Source of the DNA: Magnetovibrio sp.
GTDB lineage: Bacteria; Pseudomonadota; Alphaproteobacteria; Rhodospirillales; Casp-alpha2
NCBI GenBank assembly: GCA_002690705.1
Contig: NZFO01000009.1
Coordinates: 116,240 to 180,239, forward strand
Direction: 5' to 3'
DNA length: 64,000 nucleotides
In this document: one piece after another, positions 45,245 to 55,165 of the stretch
How positions within the stretch are numbered: position 1 is the first letter of the stretch
Layout of the letters: every line of letters starts with the position of its first letter
The notes under the pieces: model-generated
The model's input: only the letters and a program-made list of their open reading frames with translations
What the model was told of the DNA's origin: nothing
Databases searched by the model: none
Position numbers and translations under genes: made by a program

Positions 45245-46363
45245 CTAAGCGGCTACTACGCGGCGTCGGAACAGCCGGCCTATGTCAGATAAATGCATGA
45301 ACCAGAAGGCAATTAGTAATGGCACTATAGAATTCACGTAAATAAATGGTATGAAGGCTGGGTTTTTTGCGGCAATATTCTCAAGACCTAATGAGGTGGC
45401 TTGCAAACTTATCATGAGAAAAACGCTAACTATGATCCGTTTTGATTGCGTTCGTCTGCTAAAACTTCCAGTAATTAGACTAGCCAGTGCCAAGACGGTT
45501 AATGTCAATGCCATTATAGGTGTGGATAGGCGCTTGTGTCCCTCTACGGTGTACTTGCCGAAATCTCGCGGATCAACATCGTTTATTTGTCGAATATTAA
45601 ATAGTTCATCGATCTGGCGTTCACGGGGCTCTCTATGACGTTCAGCATTTAATCCCCCGCGTTTACCTAGGTCAAAGGTATACCTATCAAAATATAGGAT
45701 TGACCATTGGTTAGTGTTAGCGTCGACCGCTTGTCGATTTCCCTGAAACATCACGACTTGGGTGTTACCGTTTGATTCCACCAACGCACCCCGAGCAGCC
45801 ATCAGTGTGAATGGTTTGTGTTCATCACGTTGGTCATGAACCAAGATCCCTAATAATTGTCCGTCAGGAGTGCGCTCGCGGACGTAAAGTGTAGTGGCAT
45901 TGTTTATGTTGGTGAATGTTCCCTCGCGTAACAAGACGTGAGAGTAATTATAGCGGATATCCCACTGCATTTCGCGAAATAACCGATACGAGTGAGGCAG
46001 GAAATATAAATTTAATAAGTAGCCGATTACAACTGTAATTAAAGCAAGAACTAAGGCTGGTTTACCCAATGCGAATTGACTAACCCCAGCCGCTCGCATT
46101 ACCACAAGTTCGCGGTCAGCAATCATTTTTGAATAGACAAATACGACGACGCAAAAAAGCGATATAGGAATAATCACGGTCAAAAAACTTGGGAGCATGA
46201 GCAGTGTTAAATAAACAAAAGTTCCCGCACCAACGCCACGGTTGACGATTAATTCAACGAAACGCAATGACTGTGACAGCCAAATTATACAAGTTAATCC
46301 TATTGTGACCAGGATCATGCCGATAAATAGCTGACCGAATACGTAGCGCGTAAAGCCATTCAT
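45245..46363 (-). CDS. lptF: LPS export permease LptF
   Basis: 372 residues of the same YjgP/YjgQ family: YVFGQLFIGMILVTIGLTCIIWL, SRSLRFVE-like LSQSLRFVELIVNRG, ADRELVVMRAAGVSQF, and C-terminal spans. Periplasmic part includes VHDQRDEHKPFTLMAARGALVE. First gene of the lpt-surA-pdxA-rsmA operon; 102 bp after the acyl-CoA dehydrogenase. Confidence 0.94.
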   Translation of the reverse strand: MNGFTRYVFGQLFIGMILVTIGLTCIIWLSQSLRFVELIVNRGVGAGTFVYLTLLMLPSFLTVIIPISLFCVVVFVYSKMIADRELVVMRAAGVSQFALGKPALVLALITVVIGYLLNLYFLPHSYRLFREMQWDIRYNYSHVLLREGTFTNINNATTLYVRERTPDGQLLGILVHDQRDEHKPFTLMAARGALVESNGNTQVVMFQGNRQAVDANTNQWSILYFDRYTFDLGKRGGLNAERHREPRERQIDELFNIRQINDVDPRDFGKYTVEGHKRLSTPIMALTLTVLALASLITGSFSRRTQSKRIIVSVFLMISLQATSLGLENIAAKNPAFIPFIYVNSIVPLLIAFWFMHLSDIGRLFRRRVVAA

Positions 46364-46465
46364 GACTACCTAATCTCCGCCAAACCAAGGCTAAAGTGAG
46401 TCATTACCGATAAAAAATCAAGCTTTAAGAATAATTTAGCGGGTTATATTCATTTCTTACGTCGA

Positions 46466-48259
46466 TCAGAATCCATTGGCTTTTGCAGCTAAAACCGCGG
46501 TGCTTCCATCACGGACAGTCGTCCCCAGCGAGGGACATTGAACTAACAAATGGGTTGCGAAAAAACATGCCGATATAATTTTTGCCTCCATAAAGGCTGG
46601 GTGTCCCTCTGACAATTCCAGTTTAGTGCTGGCAATCAGTGCAGAACGGGCCAAGAGCCAACCACCAGCCGTAAGGCCAAGCAGTCGAAGGTAGGGGACC
46701 GCCCCTGCTGCAACGGCGGTAGGGTTTTCGCCCCAAGTCGAGGCAATCCAATTGGAAGCGCTGTCCAACGCCTCAATTGCATGTTTCAAAGGGGCATGGA
46801 TGACTTTCATTTGGGCTTCCTTGTGATTCAGAAGATCTTCAACAAGTGTAAACATTTCTGAACAAAGAGAGAGTACTGTCTCTGCTTTTTCCCGCCCTAC
46901 TTTTCGCCCTACAAGATCATTAGCTTGAATTCCATTTGTCCCCTCATAGATCGAGGTAATACGGGCATCCCTTAGATATTGTGCGGCGCCCGTCTCTTCG
47001 ATAAACCCCATCCCTCCATGGATCTGGATGCCCATATCAGCCACTTCAATTCCCGTGTCAGAGCTCCATGCTTTAACAACTGGTGTGAGGAGGTCAACTC
47101 GAGCTTGTGCTTTTGCTCTTGCGCCTTCATCGTTTTCTTTATTAGACCGATCAAGATGCGCTGCCGTATAATAAGCTAAAGCTCGCGTAGCCTCGGTTTG
47201 CACCTTCATTGTAAGCAGCATTCGTTTCACATCTGCATGTTCAATAATAGGTACAGGCTCAGGACTATCGCTATCAAGTTTACGACTCTGTACTCGATCG
47301 CGCGCAAATGCTAGGGCTTTTTGATACGCTCGTTCGCCGATAGCTACGCCCTCAAGTCCAACGGCCAGTCGTTCGTTGTTCATCATTGTAAACATATACT
47401 CGAGGCCGCGATTTTCCTCGCCTACAAGAAATCCGATCGCACCGCCATTATCACCATAAGACATTACTGCTGTCGGGCTCGCGTTTATACCCAGTTTGTG
47501 TTCAATAGAGACGCAGCGGAGATCGTTCCTTTCACCCAAACTTCCAGAATTATTTACGAGAAATTTAGGCACTAAAAATAGGGAGATTCCATGCACCCCG
47601 CGTGGCGCGTCCGGGGTTCGCGCAAGAACCATATGAATAATATTTTCGGCCATGTCATGTTCGCCGAATGTGATATAAATTTTAGTACCAGATATCCTGT
47701 AAGCGTCGCCGTCTGGTGTGGCCTTGGACCTAATCCTTCCCAAGTCAGAACCTGCTTGAGGTTCAGAGAGATTCATTGATCCTGTCCACTTGCCGGTGGT
47801 TAAGTTTCTAAGGAATGTGGCCTTTAAAGATGTTGTTCCGTGTTTCTCCAATAGCTCCACAGCACCGCCGGTTAACATAGGGCAAAGTGTGAAGGCCATA
47901 TTTGCAGCATGCCAAATTTCTGAAACAGCAGTAGAAACAAGCCATGGTAACCCTTGACCACCGAATTCAGGATCGAAAGGTAAGCCGTTCCAGCCACCTT
48001 TAACAAACTTATGATATGCTTCTTTAAAGCCACCGGGTGTGCGAACTTCTCCGTTCTCAAGCCTGCATCCTTCTTTATCGCCTATGTGGTTGAGTGGAGC
48101 GATTACTTCGGCGCCTAATTTGCCAGCTTCTTCTAATATTGAATCAACTACTTCGGGAGTTGCGTCTTCGTAACCTTGCAAAGCATTTATGTCTGCCAGT
48201 CCCACAAGCTCATTCAATACAAATCGAATTTCGTCTAAAGGTGCAGTGTAACCTGTCAT
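46466..48259 (-). CDS. Acyl-CoA dehydrogenase, DmdC-like
   Basis: 597 residues from MTGYTAPLDEIRFVLNEL; a further 21 residues upstream would run into azlD and are rejected. MNLSEPQAGSDLG, SGTKIYITFGEHDMAENI, QIHGGMGFIEETG and the catalytic Glu in SIYEGTNGIQA are acyl-CoA dehydrogenase marks, and a C-terminal extra domain of about 130 residues follows. The length and N-terminal segment match the group that includes 3-methylmercaptopropionyl-CoA dehydrogenase (DmdC) of the DMSP demethylation route; many members act on other acyl-CoAs. No dmdA/B/D nearby. Confidence 0.87.
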   Translation of the reverse strand: MTGYTAPLDEIRFVLNELVGLADINALQGYEDATPEVVDSILEEAGKLGAEVIAPLNHIGDKEGCRLENGEVRTPGGFKEAYHKFVKGGWNGLPFDPEFGGQGLPWLVSTAVSEIWHAANMAFTLCPMLTGGAVELLEKHGTTSLKATFLRNLTTGKWTGSMNLSEPQAGSDLGRIRSKATPDGDAYRISGTKIYITFGEHDMAENIIHMVLARTPDAPRGVHGISLFLVPKFLVNNSGSLGERNDLRCVSIEHKLGINASPTAVMSYGDNGGAIGFLVGEENRGLEYMFTMMNNERLAVGLEGVAIGERAYQKALAFARDRVQSRKLDSDSPEPVPIIEHADVKRMLLTMKVQTEATRALAYYTAAHLDRSNKENDEGARAKAQARVDLLTPVVKAWSSDTGIEVADMGIQIHGGMGFIEETGAAQYLRDARITSIYEGTNGIQANDLVGRKVGREKAETVLSLCSEMFTLVEDLLNHKEAQMKVIHAPLKHAIEALDSASNWIASTWGENPTAVAAGAVPYLRLLGLTAGGWLLARSALIASTKLELSEGHPAFMEAKIISACFFATHLLVQCPSLGTTVRDGSTAVLAAKANGF

Positions 48260-48275
48260 GGCAAGCTCCGAGTAA

Positions 48276-48659
48276 TTATCGAAATTTGGTATTAAGATAG
48301 GTTCGGGTTGCCCTGGGAGCAAGCGGGTTAAATTGAAGTAAGGAAATTTGCACCCAAGACATCAATAAAAGCATTGCAACACCTGAAATCGCTCCCAAGA
48401 ACAGTGTGTGCCCGCTAAGAAAGAACACAATAAAAGCACAGATTAATGCAACGGCACGATCTATGATGGGAATTCCAGAGAGCGCAGTCGTTGGGAAAAA
48501 TACAACTCGGATCATAAGGCCCCCGACAAGGGCTTGACCGACACACGCGAACCAATCGAAAATTGGTGTTCTAGGCTGAATACGGCCGGATAATGAAATG
48601 CCAAATACACGGGTACCTAGTGCCGCGAGGGCTCCGAATCCCAACAAAAGCCATGGCAT
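48276..48659 (-). CDS. azlD: AzlD-family branched-chain amino acid export subunit
   Basis: 127 residues with four membrane spans (MPWLLLGFGALAALGTRVFG; ACVGQALVGGLMIRVVFF; DRAVALICAFIVFFLSGHTL; AISGVAMLLLMSWV). The family is the small partner of AzlC in branched-chain amino acid export. Its partner gene just upstream is broken, so its own role may be lost. Ends 16 bp before the dehydrogenase start. Confidence 0.8.
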   Translation of the reverse strand: MPWLLLGFGALAALGTRVFGISLSGRIQPRTPIFDWFACVGQALVGGLMIRVVFFPTTALSGIPIIDRAVALICAFIVFFLSGHTLFLGAISGVAMLLLMSWVQISLLQFNPLAPRATRTYLNTKFR

Positions 48660-48673
48660 CTAATCCATCGTAA

Positions 48674-49443
48674 TCACGCTAATTGGTATTTATTTTGGCG
48701 ACCGAGTAAAAACCCAATTTTACCTGCTCCTAAGCCTCCAGTTACCAAGCCCCACTTAATTGACCATTGCATTAACCAAGGGACTGCTAAAGCGCCTAAG
48801 CCAAGGGCCAGATAATTGCTCAGTTGCCGGATATAGGCCCTTATTAGTAGCAGACATAGTGGCGTGAGCATAAGGAGCGGTAACCCAATGGAAGGGTGTA
48901 ATTCGCTGAGTCCATAAAACCCCGCCCAAGCACCAATTATTGCGCTAAAAAAAATTATTAAACTAAAAGCTGTAAAAATAAACGTCTAGAACCCAATTCC
49001 ATTACGGGTGCGTAAACTGAGACATGAACCCATCCCGTTGGTGAGAGCATGTGAGCGAATAATAAATCATGCTAACGCATCCTGGGGCTCTCTCTAATTA
49101 GGGGCAATGCGGCAACAATTATGGGGATATTGCGTAAATTCGCAATCCCGACTGCTGTAAACATTGCCCATGGACTGATCTCTGTTACTAAGAGCTCCGA
49201 GAAAGTCATAAGTGCCGGCATAGACCAAATAAGTGCTGCCGCTGCACACATGATATTAAAATCAACCCCCACACTTTGGCTTAGGCCGCCATAACCCATC
49301 AGCGCGACGAAAAGGCCTACAGACGGGCTTCCGGCGCCAGCGCCGCGGATGCCTGCCATAAACGGTCTGCGGGCTTCTCCGCTGAATATATGCGACCCCA
49401 CAGTATCTCCCTTCACTGATTTGTAATTGTTTATATTGGACAT
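48674..49443 (-). pseudogene. azlC: Broken azlC
   Basis: Three pieces of one AzlC-like protein. Piece one (from 49443) has FMAGIRGAG ... VGIANLRNIPIIVAALPLIRESPRMR and ends in TAG at 49072-49074, where most relatives continue. The same frame carries on after the stop (HDLLFAHMLSPTGWVHVSVYAPVMEL) and then ends in TAA TAA. A different frame then reads TFIFTAFSLIIFFSAIIGAWAGF and on to a clear AzlC C-terminus, ending at 48674. Two lesions, an in-frame stop and a frameshift near 48980-48990, are hard to explain by one sequencing error. The intact azlD follows. Confidence 0.8.
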
Positions 49444-49864
49444 TCAGCCCAATGGTCTCATCAGAGACTTTTTTAAAAAGAGGAATGTTGAAGAGCGCTG
49501 TAGATGATTTTTTTACACTTCTAATTCCGACCTTTGTTCCACGATCCAGTTTCTTGTCTAGGGAACATGGCAACGCATCAAAGTTTAAGAAGAATTTAGG
49601 CAAGTATTATCTTGAGGATAGGAATCGCCGATTTGAGGGCCCACGTGAAAATCTCTTCTACACCAGTAAAGGTAGGTAATATATCTCCCAAGCAATGTTT
49701 TTGTTCAAAGTATTAATTTTACATATTTTATCTTTTTACTTATCATGAATAAGTACAAGTGAACCTAGTTAATGGTTGACGATGAGTGATGATACCTCTC
49801 GAAACTCTAAATTGTAGTTATCCCATGCGTTCTTTTAAGATGCAGTAAACAGCGTTCAAAACGA
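49444..49864. other. Gene-free stretch between azlC and yaaA
   Basis: 421 bp, AT-rich after 49680. A 75-codon plus-strand frame (49452-49679) has no ribosome site or recognisable protein. I see nothing else. Confidence 0.4.
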
Positions 49865-50638
49865 CTATTCCTGCTCGCGCGTGAAAACCCATTTGCCGTT
49901 TTCAGATAGATCACTGCGGAATTGGTATCCTCCTTCGTTAAACGTTTTGAGCTTTTCTGGGGTCTCAATCTGTTTTGTTATCATGAAGCGCGCCATGGCG
50001 CCGCGCGCACGCTTTGCAAATAATCCCAAGGTGCGAGCTTCACCATTCTTTATCTCCTTAAAAACAGGGGTGATATGGCCTCCAGTCAGTTGAGCCGGCT
50101 TGATAGCTTTGAAGTATTCATTTGAGGCTAGGTTGATAACGGTTGAGTTTTTGTGTTTGGCAGTAACCGCATTAACGGAATCGGTTAATTGACTATTCCA
50201 AAACCCATAAAGATTAGAGTCCCCGGGTGGACAAAACTTGGACCCCATTTCCAGGCGGTAAGGTTGGATTAAATCGAGCGGTCGCAACAAACCATAAAGG
50301 CCCGACAAAATACGGAGGTGGTTTTGAGCGTATAACATATTTTTTGGGGTCATGCTGGTAGCCTTTAACCCGAAATAAGTATCGCCATTAAAAACTAGAG
50401 CAGCCTGCTTGGCATTAGATAGATTGAATGGTGTGGAAAAATCTTGGAAACGTTTGTAATTCAACTCAGCTAATTTGCTGCTTATCTTCATCGTGGAGGC
50501 TAGTTGAGTTCGGTTCAATTTGCGGGCAGAGTTGACCAATTTTTCTGATCTCTCTAAAAAGTCAGGAAGGGTATGGACCGACTCGGTTGTGTCGGCCTCA
50601 AAGTCGATTTTTTTTGCAGGTGATATAAGCGCTAACAT
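49865..50638 (-). CDS. yaaA: Peroxide stress protein YaaA (DUF328/UPF0246)
   Basis: 257 residues. MLALISPAKKIDFEAD, FNGDTYFGLKA, ILSGLYGLLRPLDLIQPYRLEMG and VINLASNEYFKAIK are the strongly conserved UPF0246 motifs. In E. coli YaaA limits free iron and DNA damage under hydrogen peroxide and binds DNA. Divergent from the ArsC-like gene with 116 bp between. Confidence 0.93.
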   Translation of the reverse strand: MLALISPAKKIDFEADTTESVHTLPDFLERSEKLVNSARKLNRTQLASTMKISSKLAELNYKRFQDFSTPFNLSNAKQAALVFNGDTYFGLKATSMTPKNMLYAQNHLRILSGLYGLLRPLDLIQPYRLEMGSKFCPPGDSNLYGFWNSQLTDSVNAVTAKHKNSTVINLASNEYFKAIKPAQLTGGHITPVFKEIKNGEARTLGLFAKRARGAMARFMITKQIETPEKLKTFNEGGYQFRSDLSENGKWVFTREQE

Positions 50639-50754
50639 GTTTGGGTCCCTGAAATTAGCATTAATATGCAGTGAATATTGTTACACAAGATACACATTTG
50701 CTGGGCATCAAGACAACCACTGACAATTTCAAAATATTGAAGGGTATTATTAGT

Positions 50755-51174
50755 GTGATTTTACTATACGGTTTAAAAAGCTGCGATAGCTGCCGCCAAT
50801 CAATGCGGTGGCTTGCGGCTGAGGAAGCAAATACCAAATTTCATGATCTCCGCATAGACGGTCTTCAAACCAGCACTCTTGACAATTGGATCAAAATTGT
50901 TGGTTGGAAAAATCTATTAAACAAGAGCAGCGCCACTTGGCGTGTGCTTCCAACTTCAGTTACTCGTAACCTTAGTGAAAAAACTGCTCGAGACCTGATG
51001 TTAGGGCATCGGGCGTTAATAAAGCGCCCCGTTTTTGAGTTTAGCGCACGCGTTTTAGTTGGCTTCAAAGTCGAACAAAAAACGGAGCTTAAAAATTTTA
51101 TTGATGGGCAGGAAGAGAGGCGACTAATAGAGAGCGAGCGTGCAGAAAAATGTGATATTAATAATAACTGCTAA
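50755..51174 (+). CDS. ArsC/YffB-type thioredoxin-fold protein
   Basis: 139 residues from GTG 50755 with AAGGG before it; the frame is open 28 codons further upstream, without family similarity. LLYGLKSCDSCRQSMRWL has the CxxC at the expected site; KSSATWRVL and LIKRPVFEF (with the conserved RP) place it in the arsenate reductase-like/Spx/YffB family. True arsenate reduction is not shown, since no ars genes are near. Confidence 0.85.
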   Translation: MILLYGLKSCDSCRQSMRWLAAEEANTKFHDLRIDGLQTSTLDNWIKIVGWKNLLNKSSATWRVLPTSVTRNLSEKTARDLMLGHRALIKRPVFEFSARVLVGFKVEQKTELKNFIDGQEERRLIESERAEKCDINNNC

Positions 51175-51555
51175 TTTTTTATCTTAAATAAATACGCATT
51201 TATATGTTAGATATCGCCAGTCAACTTGGGTCACTTTTGGCTCGCTGTGACAAATTAGATAGCTTCAGCATGCAATATGTAAATAATTATGATTTTTTGC
51301 AGGTAAGGTTTTTGATGCGTATCTGGGACATATTATAGATTTTATAATTTTAGATGTTGGTCCAGAAATGCTTGAGAAAAGTGTTGTTTGACGGTGAGCA
51401 AAACTAAATTGAACTAATCAGTATCTTTATGCCAGAAATCGTTGCGTCCGCTCAAATCAATCAATGAAGAGATCAGGTTAAAATTGCAATTTTCGATGTG
51501 TCACCGGGTTCGATCTTGAGCTTCTGAATAGCTCCGCGATCTATGAGCTTTGGGA
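51175..51555. other. Gene-free stretch after the ArsC-like gene
   Basis: 381 bp between two convergent genes. AT-rich, no open frame, no clear hairpin terminator. Nothing recognisable. Confidence 0.4.
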
Positions 51556-52980
51556 TTAAGAATCAGGTAACACCTTGCCGGGATTCATTATATTGGTCGG
51601 GTCGAGCGCACGTTTAATAGTTTGCATGACATCTATCCCCACAGAGTTGTTGTAGCGTTCCACATCCTTTATTTTTAGTTCTCCTATACCGTGCTCCGCG
51701 CTGAAACTTCCGTTTAGTGAGGCAACGTAATCGTGCACCAACTTGTTGAAATGATTCCATTTGGCGAGAAATTCAGCAGGCGCCATACCCTCTGGCTGTG
51801 ACAAATTAAAATGAATATTTCCGTCACCGAAATGTCCAAAGGTGGATGGGCGAATTCCGGGCAGTTCTGCCGTAACAAGTTCACAAGCATGGTGGATGAA
51901 TTCTGCGACTTTTGAAATAGGTACCGACACATCATGTTTGATGCTTGCGCCTGCATGCCCTTGCGCTTCAGGTATAGCTTCACGTAAACTCCAAAAAGCC
52001 TTTGCTTGTGCCTCGGACTGAGCCAATGCCGCGTCAAGTATTATGTTATCTTCCAAAGCACCAGCGAGGGTTTCTTCCAATCGGGCTTGGGCACTGTTGT
52101 CACTACGAAGATTGGAAAGCTCTAAGAATGCATATGCTGGATAGACCTCGCTGAGAGGGTTATTCATTCCCTCGCTATATTTAAACACTTGCTCCATGGA
52201 AAACTGATTTGCGTATTCAAAAGCGGATAACATATCTCCTAAATCGGATTGTGCGCGGGTAAATAATTCCAATGTGTTGTCCACGTTCCTTGCTCCGACT
52301 ATAGCTGTGGCTCGGCGCTTAGGTTTTGGGAATAATTTTAATACGGCTGCAGTGATTACACCAAGTGTACCCTCGGCACCTATAAATAAATGCTTAAGGT
52401 CGTAACCTGTATTGTTCTTTCGGAGTCCCGTCATTCCGTCCCAAATACGGCCGTCTGGAAGGACCACCTCTAGTCCGAGCACAAGATCACGAGCATTACC
52501 ATAGCGTAGAACTTGAATGCCTCCCGCATTGGTTGAGAGATTCCCGCCAATCCTACAACTGCCTTCAGCCGCGAGACTCAAGGGAAAAAGGCGTTCTGCA
52601 TGATCGGCTGCGATTTGGATATCTGCCAAAATACACCCAGCTTCTACTGAAATGGTATTGTTGACTGTGTCAATGGCGCGGACTGTGCTCATCCTTCGGG
52701 TTGAAATGACTATACCCCCATGTGGAACGCCGCCACCAACGAGCCCAGTATTTCCGCTTTGCGGAGTTATTGGAAGTTTAGCGTCTGCGCAGATCGCAAC
52801 TACTCGGGACATCTCTTGCGTCGATGCTGGGCTTATGACCATGTCACATTGTCCGCGCCACAGACCGCGCCACTCCGTCACGTACCCCTCTAAATCTTCT
52901 GTAGTATCTAACCAACCTCTGGAGCCGACAGTTTCCCTCAATGCATCTAGCGCCGTATTCTTATCAACTAATTGGTCCAT
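51556..52980 (-). CDS. FAD-binding oxidase, D-2-hydroxyglutarate/D-lactate dehydrogenase type
   Basis: 474 residues from ATG 52980; other in-frame starts at 53010, 53034 and TTG 53052 cannot be excluded, as none has a good ribosome site. PCMH-type FAD domain (ITPQSGNTGLVGGGVP; CRIGGNLSTNAGG; IGAEGTLGVITAAVLKL) and a GlcD/D2HGDH-type C-terminal domain with FGHFGDGNIHFN and EHGIGELK. Family members oxidise D-2-hydroxyacids; D-2-hydroxyglutarate is the likeliest substrate from the first motif. It could instead be D-lactate or glycolate. Confidence 0.87.
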   Translation of the reverse strand: MDQLVDKNTALDALRETVGSRGWLDTTEDLEGYVTEWRGLWRGQCDMVISPASTQEMSRVVAICADAKLPITPQSGNTGLVGGGVPHGGIVISTRRMSTVRAIDTVNNTISVEAGCILADIQIAADHAERLFPLSLAAEGSCRIGGNLSTNAGGIQVLRYGNARDLVLGLEVVLPDGRIWDGMTGLRKNNTGYDLKHLFIGAEGTLGVITAAVLKLFPKPKRRATAIVGARNVDNTLELFTRAQSDLGDMLSAFEYANQFSMEQVFKYSEGMNNPLSEVYPAYAFLELSNLRSDNSAQARLEETLAGALEDNIILDAALAQSEAQAKAFWSLREAIPEAQGHAGASIKHDVSVPISKVAEFIHHACELVTAELPGIRPSTFGHFGDGNIHFNLSQPEGMAPAEFLAKWNHFNKLVHDYVASLNGSFSAEHGIGELKIKDVERYNNSVGIDVMQTIKRALDPTNIMNPGKVLPDS

Positions 52981-53052
52981 AACAGTATTGTGCAGATGCC
53001 GAGAGGTCATGGCAAGTTTTGCTACACAAGTCATTGGTGAATTACGCCTCAA

Positions 53053-53725
53053 GCCTCATTATGCTCCTTCAGTTCAACTGCAACCAAAGGACTTAAAACA
53101 GGATTTAAGCTGACAGTATCAGCGTCTTGAACCCAGAAAAAAAACTGGTGTAACATTTTAAATAAACCGGCAGGAAGAAACTTAATCGTGACTATTTACC
53201 CCATAAGACCATAAGTTTTAATCTGATAAACATCCACGTAACTCGGTCACTTAGGCGAAAAATGAACCTTAATCGATGGCACGTTTATAACGAAGATGAG
53301 TGATAATTGGATCGTCGGGTCTTGCTTGTTATTAATATGTCATTTCTTAAATTGTCTCTTCTGCGGTAAAACTTAGAGGCCATTGTCGGCAAAACCCATA
53401 TCGTCATTATTAAGGACGTTATTAAAATTTAGGTTAAAGAAAATCTCGGTCAAATTTCCTTGAAATTGTGAGTTGTGGTGAATTGAGACTGTTTATCTCT
53501 GTGAAAACTACTCTGAAATGCATTCTGGTCGCCGCCTTCTGCGCTCGCAGACTACAATGAAACATATTATTAATAATGATATGTTTTGAAACAGTCTAAG
53601 AACTACAAACCGGTTTAGATTTTTCAAAACGGCAATCTAGACCACTAATCTGAAAAAATGCAGTATCTGTCCGGCTACATCTCGGGTAAATAACGTAGTC
53701 ATTATGATATGAAAGCTCTTAGGGA
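53053..53725. other. Long gene-free stretch before the MFS gene
   Basis: 673 bp with frequent stops in all frames by inspection. It contains one notable inverted repeat (entered separately). No tRNA, transposon end or CRISPR-like repeat. It may be a remnant of a lost gene; if so, the remnant is not recognisable. Confidence 0.45.
53560..53586. promoter_or_regulatory. Inverted repeat AAACATAT/ATATGTTT upstream of the MFS gene
   Basis: Eight-base perfect arms with an 11-base AT-rich centre that includes the self-complementary ATTATTAATAAT. 140 bp upstream of the MFS start. Operator or hairpin; regulator unknown. Confidence 0.35.
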
Positions 53726-54970
53726 ATGAATGAAAACCATCGGAAAAAAATTGATTTTGCGTTTTTAAACGCGGGACATTTTTTTGATCATTTCATAATG
53801 TTAATTTTTGCGAGTGTTGCAGTCGCTATAGCGACCGACCGACAAGTCGACATTCCTGGGGTTTCCAGTGAATGGGACTTAAGTTACTCAGACTTAATCC
53901 CTTATTCGGTTGCGGGCTTTGTTGCATTTGGTCTGTTTTCGGTCCCTGCAGCTTGGTTAGCAGACAAATGGAGCCGACCTGGAATGATCGTTATTTTTTT
54001 CCTAGGCATGGGGTTCGCCAGTATAATCGCTGCCTTTGCAACCTCGATCGTTCATCTTGCTGCATTACTTTTTTTGGTGGGAATTTTTGGAGCGATCTAT
54101 CACCCGGTTGGCATTGCCATGGTAATTCAAGGTCGCGATAAAACGGGCATGGCAATAGCCATGAATGGAGTTTTTGGCAATCTTGGAGTTGCCGGGGCAC
54201 CTATCGTGACATTACTTTTCATTGAGTTATTTGGGTGGCGTATGGCGTTCGCATTGCCGGGAGCTGCCTGTGCTTTGGTCGGATTCGTCTATCTGTTCTC
54301 TCTAAAAAATACGAATAAAGTTGAGAAAAAGAGTCAAGATGCTGCTATCAAACGCACGCCGGATAGTTTGGAAATTGACAAAAAAACACTAATTCGTATC
54401 TTTACGATTATATTTTTTTCCGCGGCTCTGGGTAGTTTTATTTTTCAGAGTACGACCTTCGCTTTACCAAAAATATTTGATGAACGTCTGGCCGGGTTCG
54501 TATCGAGTGGTCGCGAAATTGGTTGGTGGTCGTTTATTGTATTTACGATTGCATCCGTAGCTCAATTAATAGTTGGATACCTTGTCGACAATCATTCTGT
54601 CCGCGTGGTGTTTTCGGCAGTCGCGGGCATACAGGCAGCGTTATTTGCCTTGATGCTTAATTTGACGGGCCTGCCAGCACTTATTGTCTCTATTGGGTTT
54701 ATGTTAGTGGTATTCGGTCAGATTCCTATAAATGATGTTTTAATCGGCAGGATTACAAAGAGTGAATGGCGTTCTCGAGCTTATTCAATCCGTTATATTA
54801 TCTCATTTTTTGTAATGGCTGTTGCGGTTCCAGCTGTTTCAAGTCTACACGGTAATTGGGGTTTTCATGCTTTATTTGCACTAATGTCTGTTCTCGCGAG
54901 TTTAATTTTTTGTGCCGTTCTTTTTTTACCGAGTGCTCGGTTGAAAACTCAATCTCAAATCGACCAGTAA
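53726..54970 (+). CDS. Major facilitator superfamily transporter
   Basis: 414 residues with about 12 membrane spans and a charged central loop (KNTNKVEKKSQDAAIKR). VPAAWLADKWSRP corresponds to the MFS GxxADRxGR-type loop 2-3 motif and FGAIYHPVGIAMV to the fosmidomycin-resistance-like branch. Inner-membrane carrier, substrate unknown. Confidence 0.87.
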   Translation: MNENHRKKIDFAFLNAGHFFDHFIMLIFASVAVAIATDRQVDIPGVSSEWDLSYSDLIPYSVAGFVAFGLFSVPAAWLADKWSRPGMIVIFFLGMGFASIIAAFATSIVHLAALLFLVGIFGAIYHPVGIAMVIQGRDKTGMAIAMNGVFGNLGVAGAPIVTLLFIELFGWRMAFALPGAACALVGFVYLFSLKNTNKVEKKSQDAAIKRTPDSLEIDKKTLIRIFTIIFFSAALGSFIFQSTTFALPKIFDERLAGFVSSGREIGWWSFIVFTIASVAQLIVGYLVDNHSVRVVFSAVAGIQAALFALMLNLTGLPALIVSIGFMLVVFGQIPINDVLIGRITKSEWRSRAYSIRYIISFFVMAVAVPAVSSLHGNWGFHALFALMSVLASLIFCAVLFLPSARLKTQSQIDQ

Positions 54971-55075
54971 ATTATCCCCCATTTAGGACAACATAATGAT
55001 GGATTAAAACTGCCAAAATTTTGATGTCTAAACCGCATGATAAATGCTAACAAATCCAGAGATTGTTGGGATCAC

Positions 55076-55091
55076 TGCCAAAGACTTGGCA
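55076..55091. repeat. Inverted repeat TGCCAA-AGAC-TTGGCA
   Basis: Six-base stem and four-base loop in the 195-bp space between the convergent MFS and exonuclease genes. It could be part of a terminator but no T-run follows on either strand. Confidence 0.3.
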
Positions 55092-55165
55092 TGTGTAAGG
55101 TGGGTATTAAATGTGCAGTGAAGTAAGCCTGTAAATTGAACCTAAGCCAACCCACATAAAATTTT

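Noticed and set aside
49452-49679. A 75-codon plus-strand frame between azlC and yaaA
   Set aside because: No start signal, unusual composition and no family resemblance.
51500-51530. GGTTCGATC resembling a tRNA T-loop
   Set aside because: No matching acceptor, D or anticodon stems around it; no tRNA in the window.
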